From positions 248,001 through 312,000 of the forward strand of contig NZ_QETB01000004.1 in the NCBI RefSeq assembly GCF_003123745.1: a stretch of DNA of 64,000 bases, written 5' to 3'. Positions 29,144 through 38,416 of this stretch are shown piece by piece. The DNA is from Ancrocorticia populi. Lineage in GTDB: Bacteria; Actinomycetota; Actinomycetes; Actinomycetales; Actinomycetaceae. A model generated the notes under the pieces. The model was not told the DNA's origin, did no database searches, and saw nothing but the letters and a program-made list of their open reading frames with translations. A program made the translations under genes and the position numbers. Each line of letters begins with the position of its first letter. Position 1 is the first letter of the stretch.

Positions 29144-32100
29144 CTAGACTAGACGCTTTGCTCCGGTGTGAGGAGCTCCAGACATCAGCGGAATGAGCGG
29201 ACACTCCGCATTCGCCTCAGGATCGAACTCCGTGCGAGGATCGTCATCATCCCACACAAGGCCCGTCAACTCCTGCTCATAGCGATCAGTGTCAGTCTCA
29301 TTCTGCTGCATAATCGCGGTGGAAATCATGAGCTTGATGCGGTTGAGCTGGTTCACTTCCGAGGCACCCGGATCGAAATCAACGGCCACAATGTTGGCCT
29401 CTGGATAGCGGTTCCGTAGCGCCCTAAACATGCCCTTGCCCACAATATGGTTCGGGAGGCAGGCGAATGGCTGAGCGCAGATGATGTTCGGGCATCCGTG
29501 TTCGATCATGTCCACCATCTCGGCCGTGAGGTACCATCCCTCACCGGCCTGGTTGCCCATCGAGGCAATATCGGTGGAACGTTCGGCCATCTCGTGGATG
29601 TCCCGGTGGAACTCAAACTTTCCATCCGTCTTCTCGAACGCGTCCTTGACCGCCACCTCGTAGCGCTTCATGGCCCACAGCCCGAGCGGCTTGGTCCAGC
29701 GCACTGATCCGTCGATTCCCAGATTCTCGCTGTTCCACTTCGAAGATGCCATCGCGTTATGGAAGAACTGCATGAGGCCGGGAAGCTCGGCTTCGCAACC
29801 TTCTGCCTCAATCACATCAACGGCGTGATTGTTGGCATCAGGATGGAACTTCACGAGGATCTCGCCCACCAGCCCCACACGCGGCTTACGCGGAATGTCG
29901 CGCAACTCTAGGGCGTCAAACTCCTTGACGCAGTTCTTGATTAGGCGCTTATAGGACAGGTGCCCGCCCCAAAGCTTCGAGGTTCCGCCACCCGTGAGCC
30001 ACTGGGTGCAGATCTCATTCCAGCGCTCGTATAGTTCCTGAGCCGATCCCGGCACAAGCTCGTAGGGCCGCACGCGCAGCAGCATGGCCTGAAGCATATC
30101 TCCCAGCACAGCGGCCTGAATTGCCTTATGCGCCATCGGCATGGTGATCTCGAAGCCCGGATTATCCTCGATACCCTGTAAGGAAGCCGCAATCACTGGG
30201 ACCTGCGGATAACCAGCATCGCGCAGCCCCTTACGCAGCAATGCCGCGTAGTTTGTGGCGCGGCACATGCCGCCCGTCTGGGTGATGGCAACGGCGGTCC
30301 GATCCGGATTCGAGCGTCCGGCCACAAACTCATCGATCAGTTGCCCAATCACCACGATGGCGGGGTAACAGGCATCATTATTGACGAACTTCAGGCCGGT
30401 CTCCATAGACTCGCGATTCGAATGCTCCAGCACCCGGACGTTCAGTCCCGCATGACGCAGCACGGGCTCCAGCAACTTAAACTGGATGGGCGCCATCTGA
30501 GGTGCCAAGATCTCCCAGCCCTCTTCGCGCATCTCCTTCGTGAAGGCCACGCGCGGCTTGATATGGCCTGCCTTAACTGACTGGACCTCCTCGGCCGCGG
30601 CGCGCTCCGCCGGATCAATCAGGCTGGTATCCAGGTGTTCGGAGAATGCCGGAAGCTTCCGCTCTTCGGCCCTGGCACCTTGTGGCATCAGCTCGCGGCT
30701 AAGCCCACTGGCCGCTGCGCCCCTGCGTTCCTCGATTGCCGCGTCCAGCGAACGCAACCTAATCTTGGCGGCACCCAGATTGGACACCTCATCAATCTTC
30801 AGCACGGTATGCACATCGCCCCGGCCCTCAAGAATTTCTTGGACCTGATCGGCCGTAATGGCATCCACGCCGCAGCCGAACGAATTGAGCTGCACCATCT
30901 CGAGATCCGGCTCATCTCCCACGCGCGCGGCAGCTTCGTACAGCCTCGAATGGTAGGACCACTGATCGCGCACGCGTAGCGGCCTCTCCAGCCGGCCATC
31001 GCACACAGAATCCTCGGTAAGGACCCCCATCCCGAGCCCGTTTATCACCTCGGGGATACCGTGGTTGATCTCGGGATCAAGATGGTATGGCCTGCCCGCC
31101 AGCACGATGCCACGCACACCGCGTTCGCGCATCCACTCGATGTATTCGGCGCCCTTTTCCTTGATTTCGCGCTTCACGGAGGCATCCTCCTCCCACGCCG
31201 CATCCAGCGCCGCCCGCATTTCATCCTCTGGGATCTCCCAATCGGAGAACGCATCACACAGATGCTTGGGCAGATACTCCCGGTTCCCCAGATTGACGAA
31301 CGGGGTGAGGAGCTTGAGCTCGGGATCGTTGCCGCGCTCCAAGTTATTGCGAATCACCTCGGGGTAGGTGGCCACCACGGGGCAGTTGAAGTGGTTATCT
31401 GAACCTTCGTACTCCTGCTGCTCGAAGCTCACGGACGGATAGAAGATTGTCTTGATCCCCTTATCCAGCAGAGTCTCGATATGACCGTGTACCAGCTTGG
31501 CTGGATAGCACACGTTCTCTGAAGGGATGGACTCCATACCCTTCTCGAATACGTCATGATCGGAACGTCCAGAGATCATCACACGGAACCCAAGCTGGGT
31601 GAGCATCGTGAACCAGAACGGGTAATTCTCGTACATGTTGAGTACCCGTGGAATCCCGATATCACCACGGAAGGCCTTCTTTTCGGTGAGTCGGCGGTAC
31701 CCGAACATGCGCTTGTACTTCCAATCAAACATGTTGGGTAGCTCGGATTTCTTCGGTACCTTCTCCAGTGAGGCTCCGCGCTCGCACCGGTTTCCGGAAA
31801 CGTGCCGTTCCCCATTGGAGAACGTGGAGATCGTCATCTGGCAGTGGTTCTGGCACAGCCTGCACGTCTTACGGGTAGTCTCAACCTCGAAATCTTCAAG
31901 ATCTGCCAGCTTCGCGAGTGTGGTCTCCGCCCCGGTATCCCCCATCTTGGCCGTGAGGGCGGCACCGAAGGCTCCCATGAGCCCGGCGATTTGGGGGCGC
32001 ACAACATTGCGTCCAGTCAATAGCTCGAAGGCCCGCAACACCGAATCGTTCAGGAATGTCCCGCCCTGAACAACCACGCGCTCACCCAGATCCGAGGGAT

Positions 32101-33676
32101 CCTTCAGCTTGATCACCTTGTAGAGGGCATTGCGCACCACGGAGTAGGACAGTCCGGCGGAGATATCGCGAACATTCGCGCCCTCCTTTTGTGCCGATTT
32201 TACCGAGGAGTTCATGAACACCGTGCATCGTGTGCCCAGATCCACGGGATCTGTAGATCCCATGGCCGCCTTGGCAAAGGTCTGAACGTCGGTGCCCATC
32301 GTTGCCGCGAACGTCTGGAGGAAGGATCCACATCCCGAGGAGCACGCTTCATTCACGGAGATCGAATCCACTGCGTGGTCACGGATCTGCAAGTACTTCA
32401 TATCTTGGCCGCCAATATCAATGACGGACGTTACGCCAGGCATCAGATGATCGGCAGCCCGGAAGTGAGCCATGGTTTCAACGAGGCCTTCGTCCATGTG
32501 CAGCGCCGCTGTGATGAGGCCTTCGCCGTATCCGGTGGCACATGCTCTCCCGATCACCGCATCGTCGGGAAGCTCAGTACGCACGCGCTTGACGATTTCC
32601 ACCGCCGCACCAACGGGGTCTCCCTCGTTAGATGCGTAGTGATCGAAGACAATGCGATCATCCTGATCAATAATCACGGCCTTGATCGTGGTAGAACCCG
32701 CATCGATCCCCAGCCAGCAGCGCCCCTTTGCCTCAGAGATAGGCACTGTTGGCACGGTCTCCTGGGCATGGCGCGTGAGGAATTCTTGGCGTTCGTCGTC
32801 GTCGGCAAAAAGGGGCCGCATCCGGGCCGTTTCAGCCAGAATCTCACCGGAATCCAACGCGTCAATCAACTCCGGGAGCCTGCGGGCGTACCGGTTATTA
32901 TCCTCAGCCAGCAGGGCCGCGCCGGCGGCAACGTAAAGCTGAGCATTCTCGGGGGTTACGAAGGATTCGGCCTTAGGCAGCAGATCCTCGTAAGCCTTGC
33001 GAAGTTGTGGGAGGAAGTGGAGGGGACCGCCTAGGAACATGACATTTCCACGAATCGGGCGGCCATTCGCGAGGCCCGCGATGGTCTGGGTGGCCACGGC
33101 TGTGAAGATGGAGGCGGCCAGATCCTCGTGCGCGGCACCCTGATTGAGGAGCGGCTGCAGATCAGACTTCGCAAACACGCCGCAGCGTGAGGCAATCGGG
33201 TAAAGCTGAGTGGAGTTCGCGGCGAGTTCGTTGAGCCCCGAGGCATCCGTATTGAGCAGCGTCGCCATCTGATCAATGAAAGCCCCGGTACCGCCAGCGC
33301 ATGTCCCATTCATCCGTTGTTCTGGAGTTGGGTGGAGGTACGTAATTTTGGCATCTTCGCCGCCGAGCTCAACAACTACGTCAACTTCCGGATGCAACCT
33401 GCGTGTTGCCTCGGTTGCAGCGATCACTTCTTGGACGAAGGAGACTCCCATGCGCTTAGCAACCGAAAAGCCACCTGAACCGGTCACTGCAGCCTTGACC
33501 CGCGCGGTTGGGAACTCAGCTTCAATATCCTCCAGTAGCCGAGTGAGCTCTCCCCGAACGTCCGCGTTGTGGCGGCGATAATCGGAGAACAGAACCCTGT
33601 GTCCATCCAGCAGCACTGCCTTCACGGTGGTTGAGCCAATATCAACTCCGAGGTGGAGAGCGGCTTCGTCAGTCAT
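29144..33676 (-). CDS. Large BadF/BcrA-type activase fused to HgdB-like (2-hydroxyacyl-CoA dehydratase) domains
   Basis: A 1510-aa protein. Two ASKHA ATPase domains come first (about residues 7-270 and 320-580), each with an LGVDIGSTTVKAV or LGIDAGSTTIKAV phosphate loop and a cysteine-containing cluster motif (NGTCAGGTGAF and NEACSSGCGSF), as in 2-hydroxyglutaryl-CoA dehydratase activators that hold a shared [4Fe-4S] cluster. A Cys-rich segment CRLCQNHC with a later NRC follows near residue 605. The rest contains a DUF2229-like region and an HgdB-like dehydratase D region. Activase plus dehydratase-like parts in one chain imply an ATP-driven electron-transfer enzyme; its substrate is unknown. 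It has AGGAG before the ATG, with a TetR gene divergent and pyrE downstream. Confidence 0.9.
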   Translation of the reverse strand: MTDEAALHLGVDIGSTTVKAVLLDGHRVLFSDYRRHNADVRGELTRLLEDIEAEFPTARVKAAVTGSGGFSVAKRMGVSFVQEVIAATEATRRLHPEVDVVVELGGEDAKITYLHPTPEQRMNGTCAGGTGAFIDQMATLLNTDASGLNELAANSTQLYPIASRCGVFAKSDLQPLLNQGAAHEDLAASIFTAVATQTIAGLANGRPIRGNVMFLGGPLHFLPQLRKAYEDLLPKAESFVTPENAQLYVAAGAALLAEDNNRYARRLPELIDALDSGEILAETARMRPLFADDDERQEFLTRHAQETVPTVPISEAKGRCWLGIDAGSTTIKAVIIDQDDRIVFDHYASNEGDPVGAAVEIVKRVRTELPDDAVIGRACATGYGEGLITAALHMDEGLVETMAHFRAADHLMPGVTSVIDIGGQDMKYLQIRDHAVDSISVNEACSSGCGSFLQTFAATMGTDVQTFAKAAMGSTDPVDLGTRCTVFMNSSVKSAQKEGANVRDISAGLSYSVVRNALYKVIKLKDPSDLGERVVVQGGTFLNDSVLRAFELLTGRNVVRPQIAGLMGAFGAALTAKMGDTGAETTLAKLADLEDFEVETTRKTCRLCQNHCQMTISTFSNGERHVSGNRCERGASLEKVPKKSELPNMFDWKYKRMFGYRRLTEKKAFRGDIGIPRVLNMYENYPFWFTMLTQLGFRVMISGRSDHDVFEKGMESIPSENVCYPAKLVHGHIETLLDKGIKTIFYPSVSFEQQEYEGSDNHFNCPVVATYPEVIRNNLERGNDPELKLLTPFVNLGNREYLPKHLCDAFSDWEIPEDEMRAALDAAWEEDASVKREIKEKGAEYIEWMRERGVRGIVLAGRPYHLDPEINHGIPEVINGLGMGVLTEDSVCDGRLERPLRVRDQWSYHSRLYEAAARVGDEPDLEMVQLNSFGCGVDAITADQVQEILEGRGDVHTVLKIDEVSNLGAAKIRLRSLDAAIEERRGAAASGLSRELMPQGARAEERKLPAFSEHLDTSLIDPAERAAAEEVQSVKAGHIKPRVAFTKEMREEGWEILAPQMAPIQFKLLEPVLRHAGLNVRVLEHSNRESMETGLKFVNNDACYPAIVVIGQLIDEFVAGRSNPDRTAVAITQTGGMCRATNYAALLRKGLRDAGYPQVPVIAASLQGIEDNPGFEITMPMAHKAIQAAVLGDMLQAMLLRVRPYELVPGSAQELYERWNEICTQWLTGGGTSKLWGGHLSYKRLIKNCVKEFDALELRDIPRKPRVGLVGEILVKFHPDANNHAVDVIEAEGCEAELPGLMQFFHNAMASSKWNSENLGIDGSVRWTKPLGLWAMKRYEVAVKDAFEKTDGKFEFHRDIHEMAERSTDIASMGNQAGEGWYLTAEMVDMIEHGCPNIICAQPFACLPNHIVGKGMFRALRNRYPEANIVAVDFDPGASEVNQLNRIKLMISTAIMQQNETDTDRYEQELTGLVWDDDDPRTEFDPEANAECPLIPLMSGAPHTGAKRLV

Positions 33677-33738
33677 GACAACTCCTCATTCTTGCGACAT
33701 TCTCATCGTATGTGTGCTCTGATAGAATTTCTACAGCG

Positions 33739-33753
33739 ATGAAATTGATTCAT
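33739..33753. promoter_or_regulatory. Candidate TetR operator
   Basis: ATGAA ATTGA TTCAT is a 5-bp inverted repeat with 5-base spacer in the 93-base region between the divergent TetR gene and the 1510-aa gene. Position fits autoregulation and control of the large gene. Confidence 0.4.
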
Positions 33754-33769
33754 GTGATTGGGGTATGAC

Positions 33770-34459
33770 GTGGCAAAAGGTGCGGAATCTCAAGGAAAAG
33801 TAGCTGGTGAGCTGGCCGGGACTAAGGGCCCGAGGCAAAAAAGTGATGAACATGTTGCGAAAATCAGGGGACCGAAGGGCGGGCGCGGGGCCGTCCGCGA
33901 ACACATCCTCACCGCCGCGCGCAAGGCATTCGTGGAGCATGGATACGACTCAACCACCATGCGAGGGATCGCCCGAGAAGCGGGATGCGACTCCGCTCTT
34001 GTTTCCTATTACTTCGGGTCAAAGCAGCTGCTATTCCGGGAGTGCATGAACCTGCCTGAGGACCCTGCACAGTTGGTCATCAACTCACTTTTTGAGGGAC
34101 GGGAGGGGGCGGGAGCCCGGCTGATTAGCACGGCCCTAGACCTGTACGAGGGCCAGCTCACCAAAGATACGATGATGGCGCTTATGCGTGCGCTCATGAC
34201 AGACGTCTCCACCAATCAGCGCTTCAAGCGCTATATTCGCAACGATGTCATTGCACGTGTCTCCCAGTTTTCCTCACATCCCGAGCGGCTGGCCGAGGAA
34301 ATCGAGATCACCATGGCCACCATGTACGGGATTGCGACCATGCGCTACATCGTGGAGCTTGAGCCGATCGCGACCATGCCGCGGGAACGGCTAGTGCGGC
34401 AAATGGCGCCCACCATCCAGATGCGCGTTGATCGGATCTTCGCACTGCTAGAGCGCTAG
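33770..34459 (+). CDS. TetR-family transcriptional regulator
   Basis: A protein of about 229 aa with a basic N-terminal extension of roughly 45 residues, then a TetR helix-turn-helix (TMRGIAREAGCDSALVSYYF) and a helical ligand-binding domain. The start is uncertain: I chose the GTG at 33770, which has GGGG a few bases upstream, over a TTG four codons earlier; a start further in is possible because the first 45 residues are low-complexity. It is divergent from the BadF/HgdB-like gene, its likely target. Its 3' end overlaps the convergent next gene by 12 bases. Confidence 0.85.
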   Translation: MAKGAESQGKVAGELAGTKGPRQKSDEHVAKIRGPKGGRGAVREHILTAARKAFVEHGYDSTTMRGIAREAGCDSALVSYYFGSKQLLFRECMNLPEDPAQLVINSLFEGREGAGARLISTALDLYEGQLTKDTMMALMRALMTDVSTNQRFKRYIRNDVIARVSQFSSHPERLAEEIEITMATMYGIATMRYIVELEPIATMPRERLVRQMAPTIQMRVDRIFALLER

Positions 34460-35179
34460 TTCGTAGCCCGTGCCCGGTTCAATAACGAACGCTTTGGATA
34501 GGCCATCCGTCGCCTCGTCCAGCGTTGCCGTTGCTGCGTTTCCCGCCTTGCCCGCTGAGAGAAGGTGGACCGGGGAAAGGAAGAGTTCCAGCGGTTCAGC
34601 GGCCGGTTCACTGTAGAAAAAAGTGTGGGATGAGAGCTGGGAAGCAGCTTCGTCCGGAGTAATAGCACGTGAGGCCGCCTTAGCCAGCGTGACGATCGCA
34701 CTCAGCGTATCGGCCATCGGGGCGAGAATCTGGGCGGGCAGGAACTGTGGGGTGGGCGCCAAACCATACAACCAAAAGCCAGCACAGCTTTGGTTGAGGC
34801 CATCGTTGAGCAGGCTGACTAGGCGTGCTTTCCGAATGTCGAGGCCCGCGTGAGCCGGGCCTCCCAGTTGGCGCACCAGGGCAGCGGAATTCAGGAACAC
34901 GTGGACAGCGCCGTCTACCTGCAAGGTGCCGTCCGGCATGGTCGCGCAGGCGACCACAGCGTCCCAGTGGCCAACCGGGTCCAGTTGATTTCGGACGGCC
35001 CGCGCTTTCGCTGGATCCGCGTAAGACGGTGCGGCGGGTAAGAGGCGACTCGGTTCTACAGCAGCGGCCGGGCCACCCCCGATAATTCCTGAGTCCGGCT
35101 GAACTAGTGGAGTCGAATCAAGCGGCGGTGCCGTTTCGCCCCCAGTACCGAGTGGGCGCAGGTCTGGGCCGTCTGTCAT
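34448..35179 (-). CDS. Uncharacterised 243-aa protein
   Basis: I do not recognise this protein. The first 60 residues are Pro/Gly/Ala-rich and look disordered; the rest looks globular, with segments such as WDAVVACATMPDGTLQ and GLDIRKARLVSLLNDGLN. A distant likeness to SseB-type proteins crossed my mind but I cannot support it. The ATG at 35179 has GGGAG upstream and lies one base after the SDR stop codon, so it is cotranscribed with the SDR gene. Confidence 0.75.
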   Translation of the reverse strand: MTDGPDLRPLGTGGETAPPLDSTPLVQPDSGIIGGGPAAAVEPSRLLPAAPSYADPAKARAVRNQLDPVGHWDAVVACATMPDGTLQVDGAVHVFLNSAALVRQLGGPAHAGLDIRKARLVSLLNDGLNQSCAGFWLYGLAPTPQFLPAQILAPMADTLSAIVTLAKAASRAITPDEAASQLSSHTFFYSEPAAEPLELFLSPVHLLSAGKAGNAATATLDEATDGLSKAFVIEPGTGYELAL

Positions 35180-35180
35180 C

Positions 35181-35954
35181 TCACTCCCGTCCCGAGAGGC
35201 CAGGTCCGGCAAATGCTCGCACCAGCGATCGTGGGGCCACGCGCAACATAGCCGCGGCCACCTTGTAGCGAACCGTTGGAGTCACGATGACGCGGCCGTG
35301 CCGCACACCGTCTATCGCGATTCGAGCTATCGTGGACGGCTCCGAAAATGCGATGGATGGCCACTGTGATGAATCCACATGCGAGCGTTCATGGAACTCC
35401 GAGTAGATCAATCCTGGGCACAGTGCCGATACGGTGACTCCAGTGCCCTTTAGGCTAGCCGCCAGCCCCTCGGTGAACGTGCGCACCCACGCCTTGTGAG
35501 CGGAATACGTTCCTTGGGCCGTCAAGGCTGACATCGAGGCGACGTTGAGGATGCCTCCGTATCCGCGCTGCTTCATGGCGGCCGCGGCGGCATGGCAGGT
35601 GATGAGAATGGCACGGACCATCGTGTCCAGCCCTTCGAGTTCTCGATCCAGATCGCCGCCCACAACGTCTTGTCCAAGCCCGAATCCAGCATTGTTCACC
35701 AGTAGGCCGATAGGCCGGTTGGTGCTGGAAACACGATCTGCTACCGCGAGCGCTCCCGCTTCCGTGGAGAGGTCTGACGGGAGGATCTCCACCTGAATGT
35801 CCGCCACTTGCTTCATCTGCTCGGCTATCGCCGCCAGCCGCTCAGCATTGCGCGCTACGAGCACCAGATCATTGCCCTCCGCGGCCAGCTCCCAAGCGAT
35901 CTCGAGGCCAAGGCCCGAGCTGGCCCCTGTAATGAGTGCAGTTCCCATATGCAC
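35181..35954 (-). CDS. Short-chain dehydrogenase/reductase
   Basis: A 257-aa classical SDR. The NAD(P)-binding TGASSGLGLEIA lies at about residues 8-19, NNAG near residue 88, and the catalytic YSAHK near residue 150, preceded by Ser in NVASMSAL. Substrate unknown. The first codons MHMGTALITG allow a start two codons later. It forms an operon with the 243-aa gene. Confidence 0.9.
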   Translation of the reverse strand: MHMGTALITGASSGLGLEIAWELAAEGNDLVLVARNAERLAAIAEQMKQVADIQVEILPSDLSTEAGALAVADRVSSTNRPIGLLVNNAGFGLGQDVVGGDLDRELEGLDTMVRAILITCHAAAAAMKQRGYGGILNVASMSALTAQGTYSAHKAWVRTFTEGLAASLKGTGVTVSALCPGLIYSEFHERSHVDSSQWPSIAFSEPSTIARIAIDGVRHGRVIVTPTVRYKVAAAMLRVAPRSLVRAFAGPGLSGRE

Positions 35955-36014
35955 CAGCCTAGCTCACCTAATTCCCGAGGCTTGACGCAAACCCGGGGTG
36001 ATGGGGTGGTGGGA

Positions 36015-36020
36015 TAAAGT
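36015..36020 (+). promoter_or_regulatory. Putative -10 hexamer of leaderless xthA
   Basis: TAAAGT lies seven bases before the ATG at 36028, and no Shine-Dalgarno sequence is present, in line with a leaderless transcript. Confidence 0.4.
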
Positions 36021-36027
36021 TGTCCTC

Positions 36028-36816
36028 ATGAGGATTGCCACCTGGAACATCAACTCCATCCGAGCCCGTGCCGAGCGCGCGCTCGCCGTCCTTGACCGCT
36101 GGGACCTCGATGTCCTTCTGCTTCAGGAGACTAAGTGCAAGCCCGAACAGTTCCCGGTGGCACCCTTCGAGGCCGCCGGCTACGAGGTTGCCGCCCATGG
36201 TCTAAACCAGTGGAACGGCGCCGCGATCATCTCGCGGGTGGGTATCGAGAATCTTCAGACTTCCTTCCCCGGGCAGCCCGGTTTCGCTAAGGAAGGCACA
36301 CCCGTTGTGGAAGCCCGTGCCATCGGTGCCACCTGCGGCGGCATCGACGTATGGAGCCTATACATCCCCAACGGCCGCGACGTCACCGATCCCCACTACA
36401 GCTACAAGCTGGAGTTCCTGAACCAACTCAACGCCGCCGCCACGGGATGGCTGGCCGAAGGCAGGCCGCTGTTCCTCGCCGGGGACTGGAACGTAGCTCC
36501 GTTAGACACGGACGTGTGGGATATCGAAGTGTTCTCAGGCGGGTTGTACGTCTCCGCTCCAGAACGCGCCGCCTTCAACGCGTTTGGTACCGCCGGACTT
36601 CAAGAGATCACAAGGAACGCCGACGGTGCGGACTACACCTTCTGGGATTACCAGAAGCTCCGCTTCCCAAGGAATGAGGGCATGCGCATCGACTTCGCGT
36701 GGGCCGCACCTGAGGTAGCCGCACAAGTCGAGGCAGCGCACATTGATCGTAATGAGCGCAAGGGTAAGGGAGCTTCGGACCACGTGCCCGTCGTCGTCGA
36801 TCTAGGAAGTAGGTGA
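36028..36816 (+). CDS. xthA: Exodeoxyribonuclease III / AP endonuclease
   Basis: A 262-aa enzyme of base-excision repair that cuts at abasic sites and degrades 3' ends. The family motifs are RIATWNINSIRAR (metal/Asn at start), LLQETKC with the metal-binding Glu near residue 34, SLYIPNGRD, GDWNVAPLDTDV, and DHVPVVVDL with the catalytic His near the end. The ATG at 36028 gives the standard N-terminus; an upstream GTG at 35998 would add ten unlikely residues. A GNAT gene follows after three bases. Confidence 0.95.
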   Translation: MRIATWNINSIRARAERALAVLDRWDLDVLLLQETKCKPEQFPVAPFEAAGYEVAAHGLNQWNGAAIISRVGIENLQTSFPGQPGFAKEGTPVVEARAIGATCGGIDVWSLYIPNGRDVTDPHYSYKLEFLNQLNAAATGWLAEGRPLFLAGDWNVAPLDTDVWDIEVFSGGLYVSAPERAAFNAFGTAGLQEITRNADGADYTFWDYQKLRFPRNEGMRIDFAWAAPEVAAQVEAAHIDRNERKGKGASDHVPVVVDLGSR

Positions 36817-36819
36817 CCC

Positions 36820-37308
36820 GTGCCCAACTACTCTTTTAGCACTATGAGCGCGCCCGCTGCAGCGCGGATCGCGGACGGGTGGCGGTACGAGGCACCGTAC
36901 GATTTTTTCAATCCGGCAGCCGATTATGAGGAGTTCACGAATCCCGAGCGGTGGCCCGGCGTAGCGCAGATCGCGAAGGTGGACGGCGAAGTGGCCGGGT
37001 ATTTCCGTTCGGAGCTGGCCGAAACGGCCGATGGCTCCGGGATTACGGCGGACATCACGGTTGGGCTGGCACCCGAACTCACGGATCAGGGACTCGGGGC
37101 CAACTTCGTGATTTCGTGCCTGTACCGACTGCGCGAACTACACCCCGAGGTGAGCACCGTGACCGCCTCGATCCCCGAGTTCAATATCCGGGCGCTACGC
37201 GTGTTCGAGGAGGCCGGCTTCGAGGTAATCGGGCGTCAAAAGCAGATCGCCAACGGCGCCAAGCTACAGGTGCTCTTGCTCAGCGCTCACTATTTATCGA
37301 GCTTGTGA
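36820..37308 (+). CDS. GNAT-family acetyltransferase
   Basis: A 162-aa N-acetyltransferase-like protein with a GTG start three bases after xthA. The acetyl-CoA loop region reads LTDQGLGANFVISCL, and the typical C-terminal ASIPEFNIRALRVFEEAGFEVIGR is present. Substrate unknown; the position suggests cotranscription with xthA. The 3' end overlaps the convergent HAD gene by 19 bases. Confidence 0.88.
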   Translation: MPNYSFSTMSAPAAARIADGWRYEAPYDFFNPAADYEEFTNPERWPGVAQIAKVDGEVAGYFRSELAETADGSGITADITVGLAPELTDQGLGANFVISCLYRLRELHPEVSTVTASIPEFNIRALRVFEEAGFEVIGRQKQIANGAKLQVLLLSAHYLSSL

Positions 37309-38096
37309 CCCATCTGCTCTAGCCAGAGCCGCTCTGCAATATTGCCGATTCCATTGTGGATGTAATCCGGGCGGAATGGATACTTGCGGATGTGCTTTTC
37401 CTTGGTGGAGCCGGAGAGCACGAGGTGGGTCTGGAGACCAGACTCCATACCAGCGAGGATATCCGTATCCATGCGGTCGCCTACCAACGCCGTCTCCTCG
37501 GAGTGAGCATCAATCTTGTTGAGCCCCATACGGAGCATCACAGGGTTGGGCTTACCCACGTAGTACGGCTCCTTTCCGGTGGCCGCCGTGATCATCGCTG
37601 CCACCGCACCCGTTGCCGGGATCGCTCCCTGAGCGGAGGGGCCCGTAACATCCGGGTTGGTGGCAATGAAGCGGGCACCGTTATCGATGAGGCGGATCGC
37701 GGTTGTCAGGGCATCGATCGAATACGTGCGGGTCTCCCCCAACACCACGATCTCCGGGCGATCGTTCGTCATAACGAAGCCCTCCTCATACATGGCGGTG
37801 GTTAAGCCCGCTTCGCCCACCACATAGGCGCGGCGGGATTCCGTTTGCGGGGCAAGGAACGTTGCTGTTGCCAGCGCGGAGGTCCAGATGTTCTCTTCCG
37901 GGACGTTCAGGCCGGCCGTTTCGAGGCGCGCCGAAAGGTCGCGGGGAGTGAAGATCGAATTATTGGTGAGAACAAGGAAGGGAATCTCCTTCTCTTGCAG
38001 AGTGGTCAGGAACTCCTTCGCACCCGGTAGGGCATTCTCCTCGTGGATGAGAACGCCGTCCATATCGGTGAGCCAGTTCTTAATTACTCTAGTCAT
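37290..38096 (-). CDS. HAD-IIA family sugar/nucleotide phosphatase (NagD-like)
   Basis: A 268-aa HAD hydrolase. Motif I is WLTDMDGVLIHEE with the nucleophile Asp near residue 11, motif II is LVLTNNS, and motif III/IV is VGDRMDTDILAG. The large C2-type cap between motifs places it in subfamily IIA with NagD and p-nitrophenyl phosphatases. Likely a cytoplasmic phosphatase of small phosphorylated metabolites. Confidence 0.92.
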   Translation of the reverse strand: MTRVIKNWLTDMDGVLIHEENALPGAKEFLTTLQEKEIPFLVLTNNSIFTPRDLSARLETAGLNVPEENIWTSALATATFLAPQTESRRAYVVGEAGLTTAMYEEGFVMTNDRPEIVVLGETRTYSIDALTTAIRLIDNGARFIATNPDVTGPSAQGAIPATGAVAAMITAATGKEPYYVGKPNPVMLRMGLNKIDAHSEETALVGDRMDTDILAGMESGLQTHLVLSGSTKEKHIRKYPFRPDYIHNGIGNIAERLWLEQMGHKLDK

Positions 38097-38199
38097 GGCT
38101 TCAGCTTACTGGGGCTTATCGAGGAAAACATATGATTGGCGGCTCATTATGTCGTGAATTCCGAGGGAAATACGCGCAGAGCTTAGGAGTCACTAGGAA

Positions 38200-38221
38200 G
38201 TGTAGATGCACCTATCTACAC
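38200..38221. promoter_or_regulatory. Operator-like inverted repeat before the mazEF-like pair
   Basis: GTGTAGAT, six bases, ATCTACAC: perfect 8-bp arms located 14 bases before the antitoxin ATG. Fits autoregulation by the ribbon-helix-helix antitoxin alone or with its toxin. Confidence 0.7.
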
Positions 38222-38235
38222 GACGTGATGTGAGC

Positions 38236-38412
38236 ATGCCTGGAACAACAACCATTCGAGTCTCTAGAACCACGTGCGATTCTCTCAACGAGTTGGCTGA
38301 CCGACGTGGCGAATCTGTTGCGGCCACTGTGAATCGCGCCGTTGAGTTGCTCGAACAGGAAGCCATCGGAATCAAACTTTCCACACCACTCCGCGAGGAC
38401 GAACTGGAGTGA
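38236..38412 (+). CDS. Ribbon-helix-helix antitoxin (MazE-like partner)
   Basis: A 58-aa protein with the pattern of a ribbon-helix-helix DNA-binding domain (TTTIRVSRTTCDSLNELADRRGESVA-type strand-helix-helix, residues 3-28) and an acidic C-terminus (TPLREDELE) that would bind the toxin. The ATG at 38236 is preferred over one at 38206, which lies inside the operator. The toxin starts four bases after its stop codon. Confidence 0.82.
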   Translation: MPGTTTIRVSRTTCDSLNELADRRGESVAATVNRAVELLEQEAIGIKLSTPLREDELE

Positions 38413-38416
38413 CTCG

